DNA from: Austropuccinia psidii
Lineage: Eukaryota; Basidiomycota; Pucciniomycetes; Pucciniales; Sphaerophragmiaceae
DNA: 64,000 bases
NCBI GenBank assembly: GCA_023105745.1
Contig: JALGQZ010000001.1
Span: forward strand, 48,483,662-48,547,661
Direction: 5' to 3'
How positions within the stretch are numbered: the first letter of the stretch is position 1; each line of letters begins with the position of its first letter. A program made the translations under genes and the position numbers. The notes under the pieces are model-generated. The model was not told where the DNA came from, searched no databases, and worked only from the letters and a program-made list of their open reading frames with translations. This document shows positions 55,307-64,000 of the stretch, piece after piece.

Positions 55307-57183
55307 GACATATTGTTTCTGGTTTAAGCTTGGGTATTGACAAAAACAAAGTAGCAGCAGTGTTACATAAACCAATACCCCAGAATAAAAAGGAAATGAT
55401 GTCTTTTCTTGGATTTGCCAATTACTATAGGCAACACCTGAAAGACTTTGCAATTCTAGCCAAGTCACTTTATAGAATCTGTGATCAACAGACTGTATTT
55501 GAGATGACACAAGAGAGAATTAAAGCTTATGAGAAGATAAGGAAAGCCCTTACAGAAGCACCTTTACTCCTCATGCCTGACTGGAATATTCCTTTTAAGT
55601 GGTACATTGATGCATGTGGAGATGGATTAGGGGAAGCCCTACATCAAGTCCAAATTATTGATGACAAACCTACAGAAGGACCAGTTTGTTATATCTCAAG
55701 ACAAATCAAACCAACAGAAGCCAGATATGGTGCAAGCCAAATGGAGTGCTTATGTTTGGTATGGGCACTTGAGAAACTACACTATTATCTTGATGGCAGT
55801 GTTTTTGAAGTGATAACTGACTGTAATGCCGTGAAATCACTTCTTAACATGAAAACTCCCAACAGACATATGCTGAGATGGCAAATAGCCATTCAAGAAT
55901 ATAGAGGAAACATGACTATAGTTCATAAAGCAGGAAACATTCACAAGAATGCTGATGGACTTAGTAGATGGGCTTTAGCCAACACTCCTGATAACCCAGC
56001 TTATGTACCTTTGGAAGCTGAACCACAGATTCCAATTGAAGGAATTACCATAACTGATATTGGGACTGAATTCTTGGAGGAGGTCAGAGAATCTTATAAA
56101 CAAGACAAGAATTTCCATATCTTGACTTCCTTATTGGATAAAGACTGCAAAGATACATCTTTAGTTAATGCACTTGATGAAGTTTGGAAAAATTCCTATT
56201 CTGAAGGAAGGTTTCACTTGTTTGATGGAATAATTTACCACAGAAAAAAACATTCTTGTGTTATGACATTGTGCAGTAGATTACTTATCAATACCATTCT
56301 TCATGAATGTCATGATAGTATCTACTCTGGACACCTGTCAGAAGAAAGAACACTTGAAAAAGTGAAGAATTGTGCATGGTGGCCATCTTGGAGAAAAGAA
56401 ACCATTGAATATTGCCATACCTGTGACAGATGCCAAAAAGCAAACAGGAGTACAGGCAAGAAATTTGGACTTATGATCCATATTCAAGAACCAAAATCCC
56501 CATGGGAAGTTGTTCACATGGATTGGGTCACAGCACTTCCTCCAAGTGGTGACAAAAGTTATAATGCTTGTTTAGTCATTGTAGACAGATATAGCAAAAC
56601 TCCCATATTCTTACCATGTCATAAAGATGAAACTGCTATGGATACAGCTCTTCTTTTATGGAGTAGAGTTATTTCTCATACAGGGTTATTTAAGAATATC
56701 ATAAGTGACAGAGACCCCAAGTTCACATCTGCACTTTGGACCAATCTTCATAGATTGTTTGGGACTAAGTTATCATTCTCTACAGCATATCACCCTCAAA
56801 CAGATGGGCTAGCAGAGAGAATGATTCAAACTTTAGAAGACATGATCAGGAGATTTTGTGCTTATGGATTAGAATTCAATGACTCAGATGGCTTTACCCA
56901 TGACTGGTGCACTCTGATACCTGCATTAGAATTGGCATACAAGACATCAGTCCATTCTTCCACAGGACAAACTCCTGCTATGTTAGAAAAAGGATGGAAT
57001 CCAAGACTCCCAGCAGACACACTGAGGAAAGACTTGATTGACATTCATCCTAAAGCTTCCAGCTTCAAATTAATGCTTGATAAAGTAAAACACCACGCGA
57101 AACAAAGTATGGATGATGCTTTTGATTATGCAAAACAGAAGTGGGACAAGAGTCATAAAGTACCAGACTTCAAAGTAGGGGAC
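55307..57183 (+). CDS. pol: Element D RNase H-integrase (interrupted at both ends)
   Basis: Continues RT at [13 protein letters not shown] and then [16 protein letters not shown]. RNase [29 protein letters not shown] and [12 protein letters not shown]. Integrase: HHCC with [17 protein letters not shown] and [14 protein letters not shown] at [22 protein letters not shown] and [14 protein letters not shown]. All catalytic residues are present. An ORF reads through from an ATG at 55207, but its first 33 codons are LTR-B sequence. It is cut at DFKVGD by the TGTCACAACC start of chromovirus Y; the remaining C-terminus is outside the window. Confidence 0.93.
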
Positions 57184-58779
57184 TGTCACAACCATGGCAA
57201 TTCACCTGCTTTGATCCCCATATGGCATATCAAGCCACAGTCCTTTTATGGCCAATTGGCCATATCCATCACCACTGGCCAATATGGCCACGTCATTATC
57301 TTATGGACCATTTATGGCCATTTGTGTTTTGGGGCCTTCATGGCCCTTCACCTCAATCCAGCACCCATAGCGGCAATTTATGCCCAAATGGGTATTTCTG
57401 GTCATTTCCCTCAAAACCAGGGGAAATAGCCCAAATGGCTGTTTTTGGCCGTTTGGGCTCATAATGCGCATTTGCGCATTTTTGCGCATTTTGCGCATTT
57501 TTGCGCATTTGCTCACTTTTGCGCATTTTGCGCATTTGCGCACTTTTTGCGCATTTTGCGCACTCTTGCGCATTTGCGCACTTTTTGCGCACTTTGCGCA
57601 TTTGCGCATTTTGCGCATTTTTGCGCACTTTTGCGCATTTTGCGCATTTTTGCGCACTTTGACGCAAAGTGTCCAAAAGACACTTTCCCGCCTTTTGGGC
57701 CAGTTTTTGGCTCAGAACCCAAAAATGGCCAAAAACCCCAAAAGGCCCAGAAACACCATTCCAAGCTCTGAAGTCATTACATTCATCCTTTTCCCTCTGC
57801 CTATCCATCTCAAGACCTTTGGACGTAATCTTCTTGCCAATCAACCAATATGCCATAAACGATGTTATATATCATTGTGCATCATTTTTCAACAGCAATT
57901 CAATGGTGGCAATATCAAATGTTCATTTCAACATTCCAACATCTCATCACGTCATCAAGGCACCCAATCATTCAGAGGAATCATCAAGGCTCAAGAGCAA
58001 GTGTTTCAGCGTCAAAGACCAATGACGCCATCAAGCAGTCATTGGTTATTCTCACTCCAAGTATTCATTCCAAGGGAATACTTTCAATTCATTCTCAAGT
58101 GTATTCAAGAGGCAGTGCCAAAAAGAAGTTGTCAAGTGTCAAAGCTCCACTCATTCCATCTTGGCAACCATATTCATTTCAATACAGTCTGGATCCATCA
58201 AGACCTGTATTTCATTTTCAATCATGGGAAATTCATTCAAACCAATTCAATTTCAATATTAGCCAGCTGTATCAATTCCCAAAACAATTAATACAGCCTC
58301 AAGGATCAATACAGATCAGTTTTCAGCCTGAAGAACTCAAGCTCCCAACTTTTCACATATACCGGCTACCCTTTCCACCCTGGGGGGTTTTTCCCCAGTT
58401 AATTAATATATTTTGATTTATTTTATCTCTATTTTCTTTTCATTCTAGTTAAGCAAATACTGATATTATTAAGTCAGTCATTTAGCACTTTTCTCTTTCT
58501 CTTTCTTCGCCTGTCAATGGATATTTGGTGGTCATATCCTTACTAATTCCATTATTCATTTTTGGCAGGTTGAAACAGTGATTAAGGACTTACTTGGTTG
58601 GCTCTTTGGCCATTTGGCTTCCCTTTCCTCTTTGCATCTCATCTTGTACCTGCATATCTTTTAGAGGAATTAATTCTTATTATTTTTATTCTTTATTTCT
58701 TTTGGAGTCTTCCAAGTGAGTTCCCTGATTGCTGACTGCCAGGCCACTCTTGTATTTCTGTCCAAGAGCCCCTGTGACA
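57184..58779 (+). repeat. 5' LTR of chromovirus Y (1596 bp)
   Basis: Starts TGTCACAACCATGG and ends AGCCCCTGTGACA, the latter matching the X LTR. TATA-like CACATATACC at 58354-58363, inverted repeat CTGGGG-N7-CCCCAG at about 58380-58398, then AGTTAATTAATATA at 58397-58410 as proposed transcript start and primer. This makes U3 about 1213 bp (384 in X) and R-U5 383 bp (375 in X). Confidence 0.9.
57462..57665 (+). repeat. TGCGCA tandem array in the U3 of Y
   Basis: About 20 copies of GCGCA (mostly as the palindrome TGCGCA), separated by short T or CT runs, with a period of about 8-11 bp. One unit is degenerate (gctcac near 57510). It is a CpG-dense island in AT-rich sequence, about 700-900 bp upstream of the TATA-like box. 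All six frames through it give repetitive ORFs (Cys-Ala-Phe or Ala-Gln-Lys type), which are artefacts. Confidence 0.9.
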
Positions 58780-58780
58780 T

Positions 58781-58794
58781 TATATTAATTAACT
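58781..58794 (+). other. Primer binding site of chromovirus Y, complementary to its own LTR
   Basis: TATATTAATTAACT, 1 nt after the LTR, is perfectly complementary over 14 nt to AGTTAATTAATATA at 58397-58410. Relative to X, both partners differ in the same two positions and remain paired, which supports base pairing between them. Confidence 0.7.
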
Positions 58795-59498
58795 CATAAT
58801 TTCTTTTTCATTCTGTTCATTCTTTCTTTATAATTTCATTCACTCATTTCATCAAAATTATGATTCTTTTACGCTTATGAACTTAATGATTCATCGTCAC
58901 CTCTCAATTTTCTTTCATTCATTCTTCATTTTGAAAATTGAAAGCTGACCCATTTTTTATTTTTGTTATTATTCTTTTTTTTTTAAAATCTTTTCAAATC
59001 ATCAAATTTTCATTCTCATTCATAATTCAGGCGTCATCTTGATTTTCTTTGATTTTCAAATTTTTCATCAAGATATTCAGACACGTTATTCACATCAAGA
59101 TTCATAATTGATTTTTCTTCAAGAATTTTGATTTTTAAAGAATAATTCACTTGATTTTGATTGATTGATTGATTTGACATATTTGATTTTGACCTCAAGA
59201 AAATTGATTGACCTGAAGATTTCATTGATTTTGCTGATTTTTCACATCAAGAATTTTGACATAAATTGATTTTTCTTCAAGATTTTCATTTGATTGATTG
59301 ATTCTGCAAGATTTTTTATTTTGATTGATTTGATTGATTTGATTTTGACTTCAAGACTTCATTTGATTTTGATTTATTGACGTACTTGAAGGTTTTCATT
59401 TTGATTCATCGATTTTCCTCAAGATTTGACTGTTGACTCTTTTCACTTCAAGCAAATTTTGATTTTTAATTCATTTATTTCATTTTATTCCTGATATC
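58795..59498 (+). other. 5' leader of chromovirus Y with TTGATT repeats
   Basis: About 700 nt rich in TTGATTGATT and CTTCAAGATTTT units, most dense from 59150 to 59420. I see no ORF on the sense strand. It matches the X leader in length and composition. Confidence 0.7.
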
Positions 59499-60836
59499 AT
59501 GCCTGTTCAACACTCACCTCCGGCAAGACAGACAAGATCTCAGGCCAGAGCTCAAGCTGTTCTCACTCCAACTCCAAGAGCTCCTCTAGATGGCACCCCA
59601 GCAGTTTCTCAACTGAGGGCCCAATTAGATAGAGGACCCCGCATGGAAGGAGCAGCACCATCCAGGAAGGAAGGAAGAGGGCCAAGAAGATCATGTTCAT
59701 TTTCAGGAGTAGTTGGCGGATTTCCAGGAACTTCAAGGACTATTTTCAAAGGTCCAGGTGAAGATGGTGAAGAGGAGGAGGAGAATTCTGTGGAAGAGGA
59801 AGAGTCTGATGGTACTGAAGGTGTCCCTGCTCCGGTGGAGGCATCCCAAGGTACTGGAGGGCCAACTCTAGCCCAGTCTAATCAGCCTGTCTCTCATCAG
59901 TCTGAACCATCTTTATTGGCCATCATGCAGCAAATGACTCAGATTATGGCCAATCTTCAAGCAGCTTCATCTTCTGAAGCATCAAGACCACCAGCCTTCA
60001 AGACTCCATCTATGAAGGCACTGGAATGCTTTGGTGGGACTCAGCCCTTCAAAGTTAGAAGTTTCATTCAGTCTTGTCAATTGATATTTCATAATGATCC
60101 GGCAAACTTCGCTCAAGACAGAAAGAAGGTCCTTTATGCCACTTCATTTCTCATTGGCAGGGCTGCAAAATGGATTGAGCCTTATCTTTCCAATCTCACC
60201 AATCAAGATTCAAATTATCTTCTCAATTCTTGGCCATTATTTGAATCCCAACTCTTCACTTTATTTGGGGACCCAAATGAAGTTAGAAAAGCTGAAGCAG
60301 AGTTGGATGGCCTTAGAATGAAAGAAGGTGGCCATGTTTCACTATACATAGCCGATTTCAGGAGTTTGGTTTCAAGAATCGGGGATTGGGGTGAAAGAGC
60401 TCTCATCCATCATTTCAGGAAGGGATTGCCATCCAGGATTTTGGATCAATTGGCCTCCCATCCTTCAAGAATTGACTCTCTTCAAGACTTAATGGACGTT
60501 ACCCTGGAACTTGATACCAGGTACCATGAGAGGCAAAATGAAAAGAGTCATCATCAAGAGAAGAAGCCAGAAGCCTCAAAGTCAAGTTCTTCTCATCCTC
60601 AAAATTCTTCAAGCTCAAGTCAAAAGAAGAAGAAGAATTTTCAGAAGAGGGACAAGCCCCATTCTTCTTTATTGAATAAAGATTTCAAGCTCATGAACTC
60701 TGAAAAAGAAAGAAGAATCAAGGAGGGTCTTTGTACCTATTGTGGTGGGAAGCATAGTCTTGAGACCTGTTTCAAAAGGCCTCAAAACAAGCTTACCCAA
60801 CCGTCAGGCAAATTTCCCAGCCAGGGAAAAGCCTGA
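59499..60836 (+). CDS. gag: Chromovirus Y Gag (445 aa)
   Basis: Particle-forming protein homologous to X Gag from the start (MPVQHSPPA) to the end (FPSQGKA in Y, FPSKQGKA in X). N-terminal 130 residues basic then acidic. The gag core at about 165-340 includes FIQSCQLIFHND, WIEPYLSN and SQLFTLFGDPNE. The zinc knuckle CTYCGGKHSLETC near the C-terminus has the same short C-X2-C-X3-H-X4-C spacing as X. The TGA at 60834-60836 follows the slippery heptamer by 3 nt. Uninterrupted. Confidence 0.95.
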   Translation: MPVQHSPPARQTRSQARAQAVLTPTPRAPLDGTPAVSQLRAQLDRGPRMEGAAPSRKEGRGPRRSCSFSGVVGGFPGTSRTIFKGPGEDGEEEEENSVEEEESDGTEGVPAPVEASQGTGGPTLAQSNQPVSHQSEPSLLAIMQQMTQIMANLQAASSSEASRPPAFKTPSMKALECFGGTQPFKVRSFIQSCQLIFHNDPANFAQDRKKVLYATSFLIGRAAKWIEPYLSNLTNQDSNYLLNSWPLFESQLFTLFGDPNEVRKAEAELDGLRMKEGGHVSLYIADFRSLVSRIGDWGERALIHHFRKGLPSRILDQLASHPSRIDSLQDLMDVTLELDTRYHERQNEKSHHQEKKPEASKSSSSHPQNSSSSSQKKKKNFQKRDKPHSSLLNKDFKLMNSEKERRIKEGLCTYCGGKHSLETCFKRPQNKLTQPSGKFPSQGKA

Positions 60837-60866
60837 GTGAAGATCATGTTGTGTTCAATGGTCTTC
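60824..60866 (+). promoter_or_regulatory. -1 ribosomal frameshift signal of chromovirus Y
   Basis: GGGAAAA at 60824-60830, in X-XXY-YYZ phase with gag, an 8-nt spacer with the gag TGA, then GAAGATCAT (60839-60847) pairing with ATGGTCTTC (60858-60866) over 9 bp (one G-U) around a 10-nt loop. Compared with X, one pair changes A-U to G-C and two others change by wobble, so the stem is kept. Confidence 0.78.
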
Positions 60867-63800
60867 ACAGTTTTCCATCCAGAGCACAATTGTGCATTCT
60901 GAATACTGGTGTCAAAAATTCTCTTAAATTTTTTGTTTTTTCTTCTCTCTCTGATATGTTTTACAGTATTCTCATTGATTCTGGTGCTACCAACTCATTT
61001 ATTGCAAAGCAGTTTGTTCACAAGTATTCTTTGACCATGTCAGAACTCCCGGAGAAGATTCCCCTTATTATTCTTGACTCTTCTGAGTCTCCTTCTTTAT
61101 TTGTGACTCACCATACTAAATATATGGTTGAGCTCCCTTCCTTCCCAAGCTTTGAATGGGACTTTTTAGTCATTGATACTCCCAAGGGAGAAGACCTCAT
61201 ATTGGGCTTTGACTTTCTTAATCATTTTAATCCGTTTATTGATTGGAGGCAAGGATTGATCACCTTTAATTCTCATCATAAGGACTATAATGATCCTTCA
61301 ATTTCTTTCAGTAATGACTTTTCTTCTGCCAAATCATGTGCAGCTCTGGTTGGTGATTCTAGAACACCATCATTTCTGTCTTCTGTCCATATTCCTTCCC
61401 TTAATTCCCATCAGTCATTACTATCATCTAGAGATGAAGTCTTCAAAGAGATTCAAGATGTTGGAGAAGATAATTCTGTATCTTCACTTCATCTCTTCTT
61501 TGGGAATATGGACCTTCCTCCTTCATCTTATCATGACTCCCTGGAGGAGTTGTGGGATGAAGAGGAAGAGCCAGAAGAAATAGAAACCGTGATGAAGGTT
61601 GTTCCTTCTGTTTATCACCAATATTTGGATGTATTTTCCAAGGTGAAAGCAGAGAAACTTCCTCCTCACCGCGCCTGTGATCATCGTATTGAGCTGGAGG
61701 GGTCTCTACCTCCAGTTGGGGTGATCTACTCTTTATCAAACCAAGAGTCAGATACACTCAGGGCCTACATTTCAGAGAATGTAGAGAAAGGTTTCATCCG
61801 GCCAAGCTCCTCTTCTACAGGAGCACCTGTTCTTTTTGTCAAAAAGAAAGACGGTGGCCTCCGTTTGTGTGTTGATTACCGCAAACTCAATGCTGTTACT
61901 AGGAAGAACAAGTATCCTGTTCCTCCTATGAATCAGCTTCTCACTGTTTTCAATGGTTCTTCTATCTTCTCCAAGATTGATTTGCATGGTGCATATAACC
62001 TGCTCAGAATCAAGGAAGGTGATGAACATTTGACTTGTTTTAGAACCAAATATGGTAGTTATGAGTACTTGGTTATGCCATTTGGGCTTACCAATGCTCC
62101 TGCTTCTTTTCAAAATCTCGTCAATGATATTTTTTATGATCTTCTTGATGTTTATGTTGTGGTTTATTTGGATGACATTATGGTCTTTTCCAAATCTGAG
62201 GAAGAACATGTCACTCATGTGTCCACTGTTCTTTCCAGGCTCAGAGCCAATAACCTCTTTGCTAAGGCGTCCAAATGCCTATTCCATGTTTCTAGTGTAG
62301 AGTATTTAGGTTATGTTGTTTCTTCTGAAGGCCTCAAGATGGACCAAGCAAAAGTCCAGCAAATTCTCAATTGGCCGCCTCCAAGAAACCTCAAGGCTCT
62401 TCAATCATTCCTTGGCTTTGCCAATTTTTACCGCCGTTTCATCAAGAATTACTCAAAGAAAATTAGTTCACTCACAAGTTTCCTCAAGAAAGATTCCCGT
62501 TTTCCCCTCAATGAGGAAGCTCTTAGACAGTTTCATCAACTCAAAGAGGCATTCACCACTGCTCCAATCCTTTCTCATTTCAATCCTTCTCTACCCACCA
62601 TTGTAGAGACCGATGCATCAGATTATGCCTTGGGTGCTGTACTGAGTCAGGTCTCTGACTCAGGAAAACATCCCATTGCATTTGACAGCCGCAAGCTTCT
62701 CCCAGCTGAGCTCAATTATGAGATTCATGACAAGGAACTCCTTGGCATAGTCTGGGCTCTCAAGCGCTGGAGAGCTTTCCTTCTTTCCATTTCTTCCCCT
62801 TTTGAAGTTCTCACCGATCATTCATCTCTTCAATATTTCATGTCTTCCAAGATTCTCACTCGCCGTCAAGCCCGCTGGGCTGAATTTCTATCTGAATTTC
62901 ATTTCTCAATCACTTACCGCCCTGGCCGCTTGGCCACCCTTCCAGATGCCTTGTCACGTCGGGACAACGTTTACCCGGAGAGGGGGGAGGATTTCATCAG
63001 CAAGAATCCAATGAACTATCAGAAGATAATCAAGCAAGATGAAATTCAAGCCTCAAAGTTTTTTGCAGTCAAGGTGGATTCATTTTCAAATTTGATTGAT
63101 TCAATTCAGAAGGCAGTGTGGCAAGATTCTCAATATAGAAGTATCCTTGAAGATTTGGGTAAAGGTAAATCTGTCACAGATTACTCTCTTGATTCCTCTT
63201 CCAAACTTCTCCTTTTCAAAGATCGGGTGGTGGTCCCAAATGACCCCACAATTCAACTCAATATACTTCAAAAGCGGCATGACTCTCCTCTAGCTGGACA
63301 CCCTGGCCAAGAGAAGACTCTCAAACTTGTCAAGCGGGATTTCCACTGGCCCGGCATGACTCAATTTATCAAGGATTATGTCTTATCCTGTCAACAGTGT
63401 TCAAGAAACAAAAATATTCATCACAAGAAGTTTGGACTCCTCAAGCCTCTTCCAATTCCAAGTGGTCCTTGGATTTGTCTTTCAATGGATTTCATCACTC
63501 AACTGCCACTGTCCAATTCCTTTGATTCAATTTTAGTCATAGTGGACAGATTCTCAAAAATGGCGGTTTTTATTCCAACAATAGCTTCAATCACTTCATT
63601 AGATTTGGCCCATTTATTCATCAAGAATATTTTCTCAAAGCATGGCCTTCCTTCAAGCATTGTTAGTGATCGAGGTTCACTTTTTGTTTCTTCCTTTTGG
63701 ACCAACCTTTGTCAGCAGCTCAAGATTTCAAGAGACTTGTCAACTGCTTACCATCCAGAAACTGATGGACAGACAGAGAGGATAAATCAGATACTAGAAC

Positions 63801-64000
63801 AGTACCTTCGGATGTATGTCAGTTATCATCAAGATGATTGGAACACCTGGCTCCCTCTGGCTGAATTTGCCTACAATAACTCTGACCACTCTTCAACAAA
63901 ACAATCACCGTTTTTCACTGTTTATGGAAGAGATCCTCATTTTGACTCAGTTCACATCACTCAAGACACTCCGGCTGGAAAGTTATCAACAAAAATCCAA
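60824..64000 (+). CDS. pol: Chromovirus Y Pol polyprotein, 3' end outside the window
   Basis: Open from the frameshift site to the last base (1059 codons from the heptamer), with no stop in the codons I read through. Homologous to X Pol. Protease LIDSGATNSF at about 60973; RT with LRLCVDYRKLN, MPFGLTNAPASFQ and active site YLDD at about 62165 (the nearby IDLRGAYN of X reads IDLHGAYN); RNase H ETDASDYALG at about 62610 and EIHDKELLG; integrase HHCC (HDSPLAGHPG and CQQCSRNKN), then DDE at SMDF, VSDRG and TDGQTERINQ near 63485, 63662 and 63765. The C-terminus and the expected chromodomain are not in the window. Confidence 0.93.

Larger units (their letters stand above)
46108..57183 (+). mobile_element. 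Element D: young Ty3/gypsy element with one nonsense codon and three insertions
   Basis: 5' LTR 46108-48029, leader, gag, gag2-pol. Interrupted by a solo LTR-Q in gag (48949-50786), a solo LTR-B in pol (53868-55306) and chromovirus Y in the integrase C-terminus (at 57184). With the insertions set aside, ORF2-pol has only one in-frame stop (TAG 51927-51929) and its protease, RT, RNase H and integrase catalytic residues are intact. It inserted in element C's pol. Confidence 0.94.
57184..64000 (+). mobile_element. Chromovirus Y: Ty3/gypsy element related to X, open at the window edge
   Basis: 5' LTR 57184-58779, PBS, 719-nt leader, gag, frameshift signal, and pol without a stop to the last base. 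Gag and pol align with X along their length. The U3 part of the LTR is three times as long as in X and carries a GCGCA array. It inserted in element D's integrase; the second LTR and the target duplication are outside the window. It is the innermost and so the most recent insertion in its part of the nest. Confidence 0.94.

Noticed and set aside
57184..57429. C-terminal extension of the element D integrase
   Set aside because: Sequence after 57183 is the chromovirus Y LTR (TGTCACAACC), so the residues after DFKVGD are not part of the integrase.
57462..57665. CRISPR-like array
   Set aside because: Units are 5-6 bp with 2-5 bp T-rich gaps, there are no unique spacers, and the setting is a fungal LTR.
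57353..57856. Overlapping ORFs of up to 303 codons on both strands over the TGCGCA array
   Set aside because: All six frames are kept open by the repeat itself; the products are monotonous Cys-Ala-Phe or Ala-Gln-Lys strings without homology.
60884..60895. 12-bp palindrome GCACAATTGTGC downstream of the frameshift site, also in X
   Set aside because: Too far (more than 50 nt) from the slippery site and explained by conserved residues Ala-Gln-Leu-Cys; the nearer hairpin fits better.

Overview
This 64 kb window is one block of nested LTR retrotransposons, and I see no host gene in it. The sequence is AT-rich and eukaryotic. The Ty3/gypsy gag and pol proteins, a 50-bp GT-AG intron and the long LTRs fit a rust fungus (Pucciniales). 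The gag opening MPVQHSPPA and the B-type gag/pol match what I remember of predicted proteins from Austropuccinia psidii (myrtle rust). That assignment is from memory and was not checked by a search.

Layout. Positions 1-19567 are old AT-rich repeat. A solo LTR of the D family (953-19567) is split by unclassified sequence and by an LTR-C-family solo LTR (2540-14882), which itself contains a young, complete, minus-strand chromovirus, X (3293-13603). X has LTRs of 744 and 759 bp, 5-bp target duplications (aaccc), and intact gag and pol. On the opposite strand it carries a spliced gene for a protein with a perfectly spaced Zn2Cys6 cysteine pattern. An LTR-Q solo LTR sits at 17374-19147. From 19573 on there is a set of nested plus-strand elements. 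Decayed element A (19573-23257) is broken in RT by element B (23258-34943). B is broken in pol by an LTR-P solo LTR and in its 3' LTR by a second LTR-P copy. That copy is broken by element C (36542-46107), which is broken in pol by element D (46108-57183), which is broken in integrase by chromovirus Y (57184 to beyond the window). Further solo LTRs lie in C's 5' LTR, in C gag, in D gag and in D pol.

How the parts work. X and Y share one organisation: LTR, short PBS, long TTGA-rich leader, gag, a -1 frameshift signal, then pol (protease, RT, RNase H, integrase; chromodomain visible in X). Two RNA-level features agree between X and Y and carry matching sequence changes: a 14-nt PBS complementary to the element's own LTR just downstream of a TATA-like box (Tf1-type self-priming), and a GGGAAAA slippery site 8 nt before a 9-bp hairpin. 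A-D form a second clade with an identical 13-nt motif next to the 5' LTR in B, C and D and a two-ORF gag/pol with pol in the -1 frame. The most notable candidate for new biology is the antisense Zn2Cys6 gene in X together with the cluster of CGG-T-CCG sites upstream of it. The LTR families, splice sites and RNA structures were worked out by eye, without alignment software.
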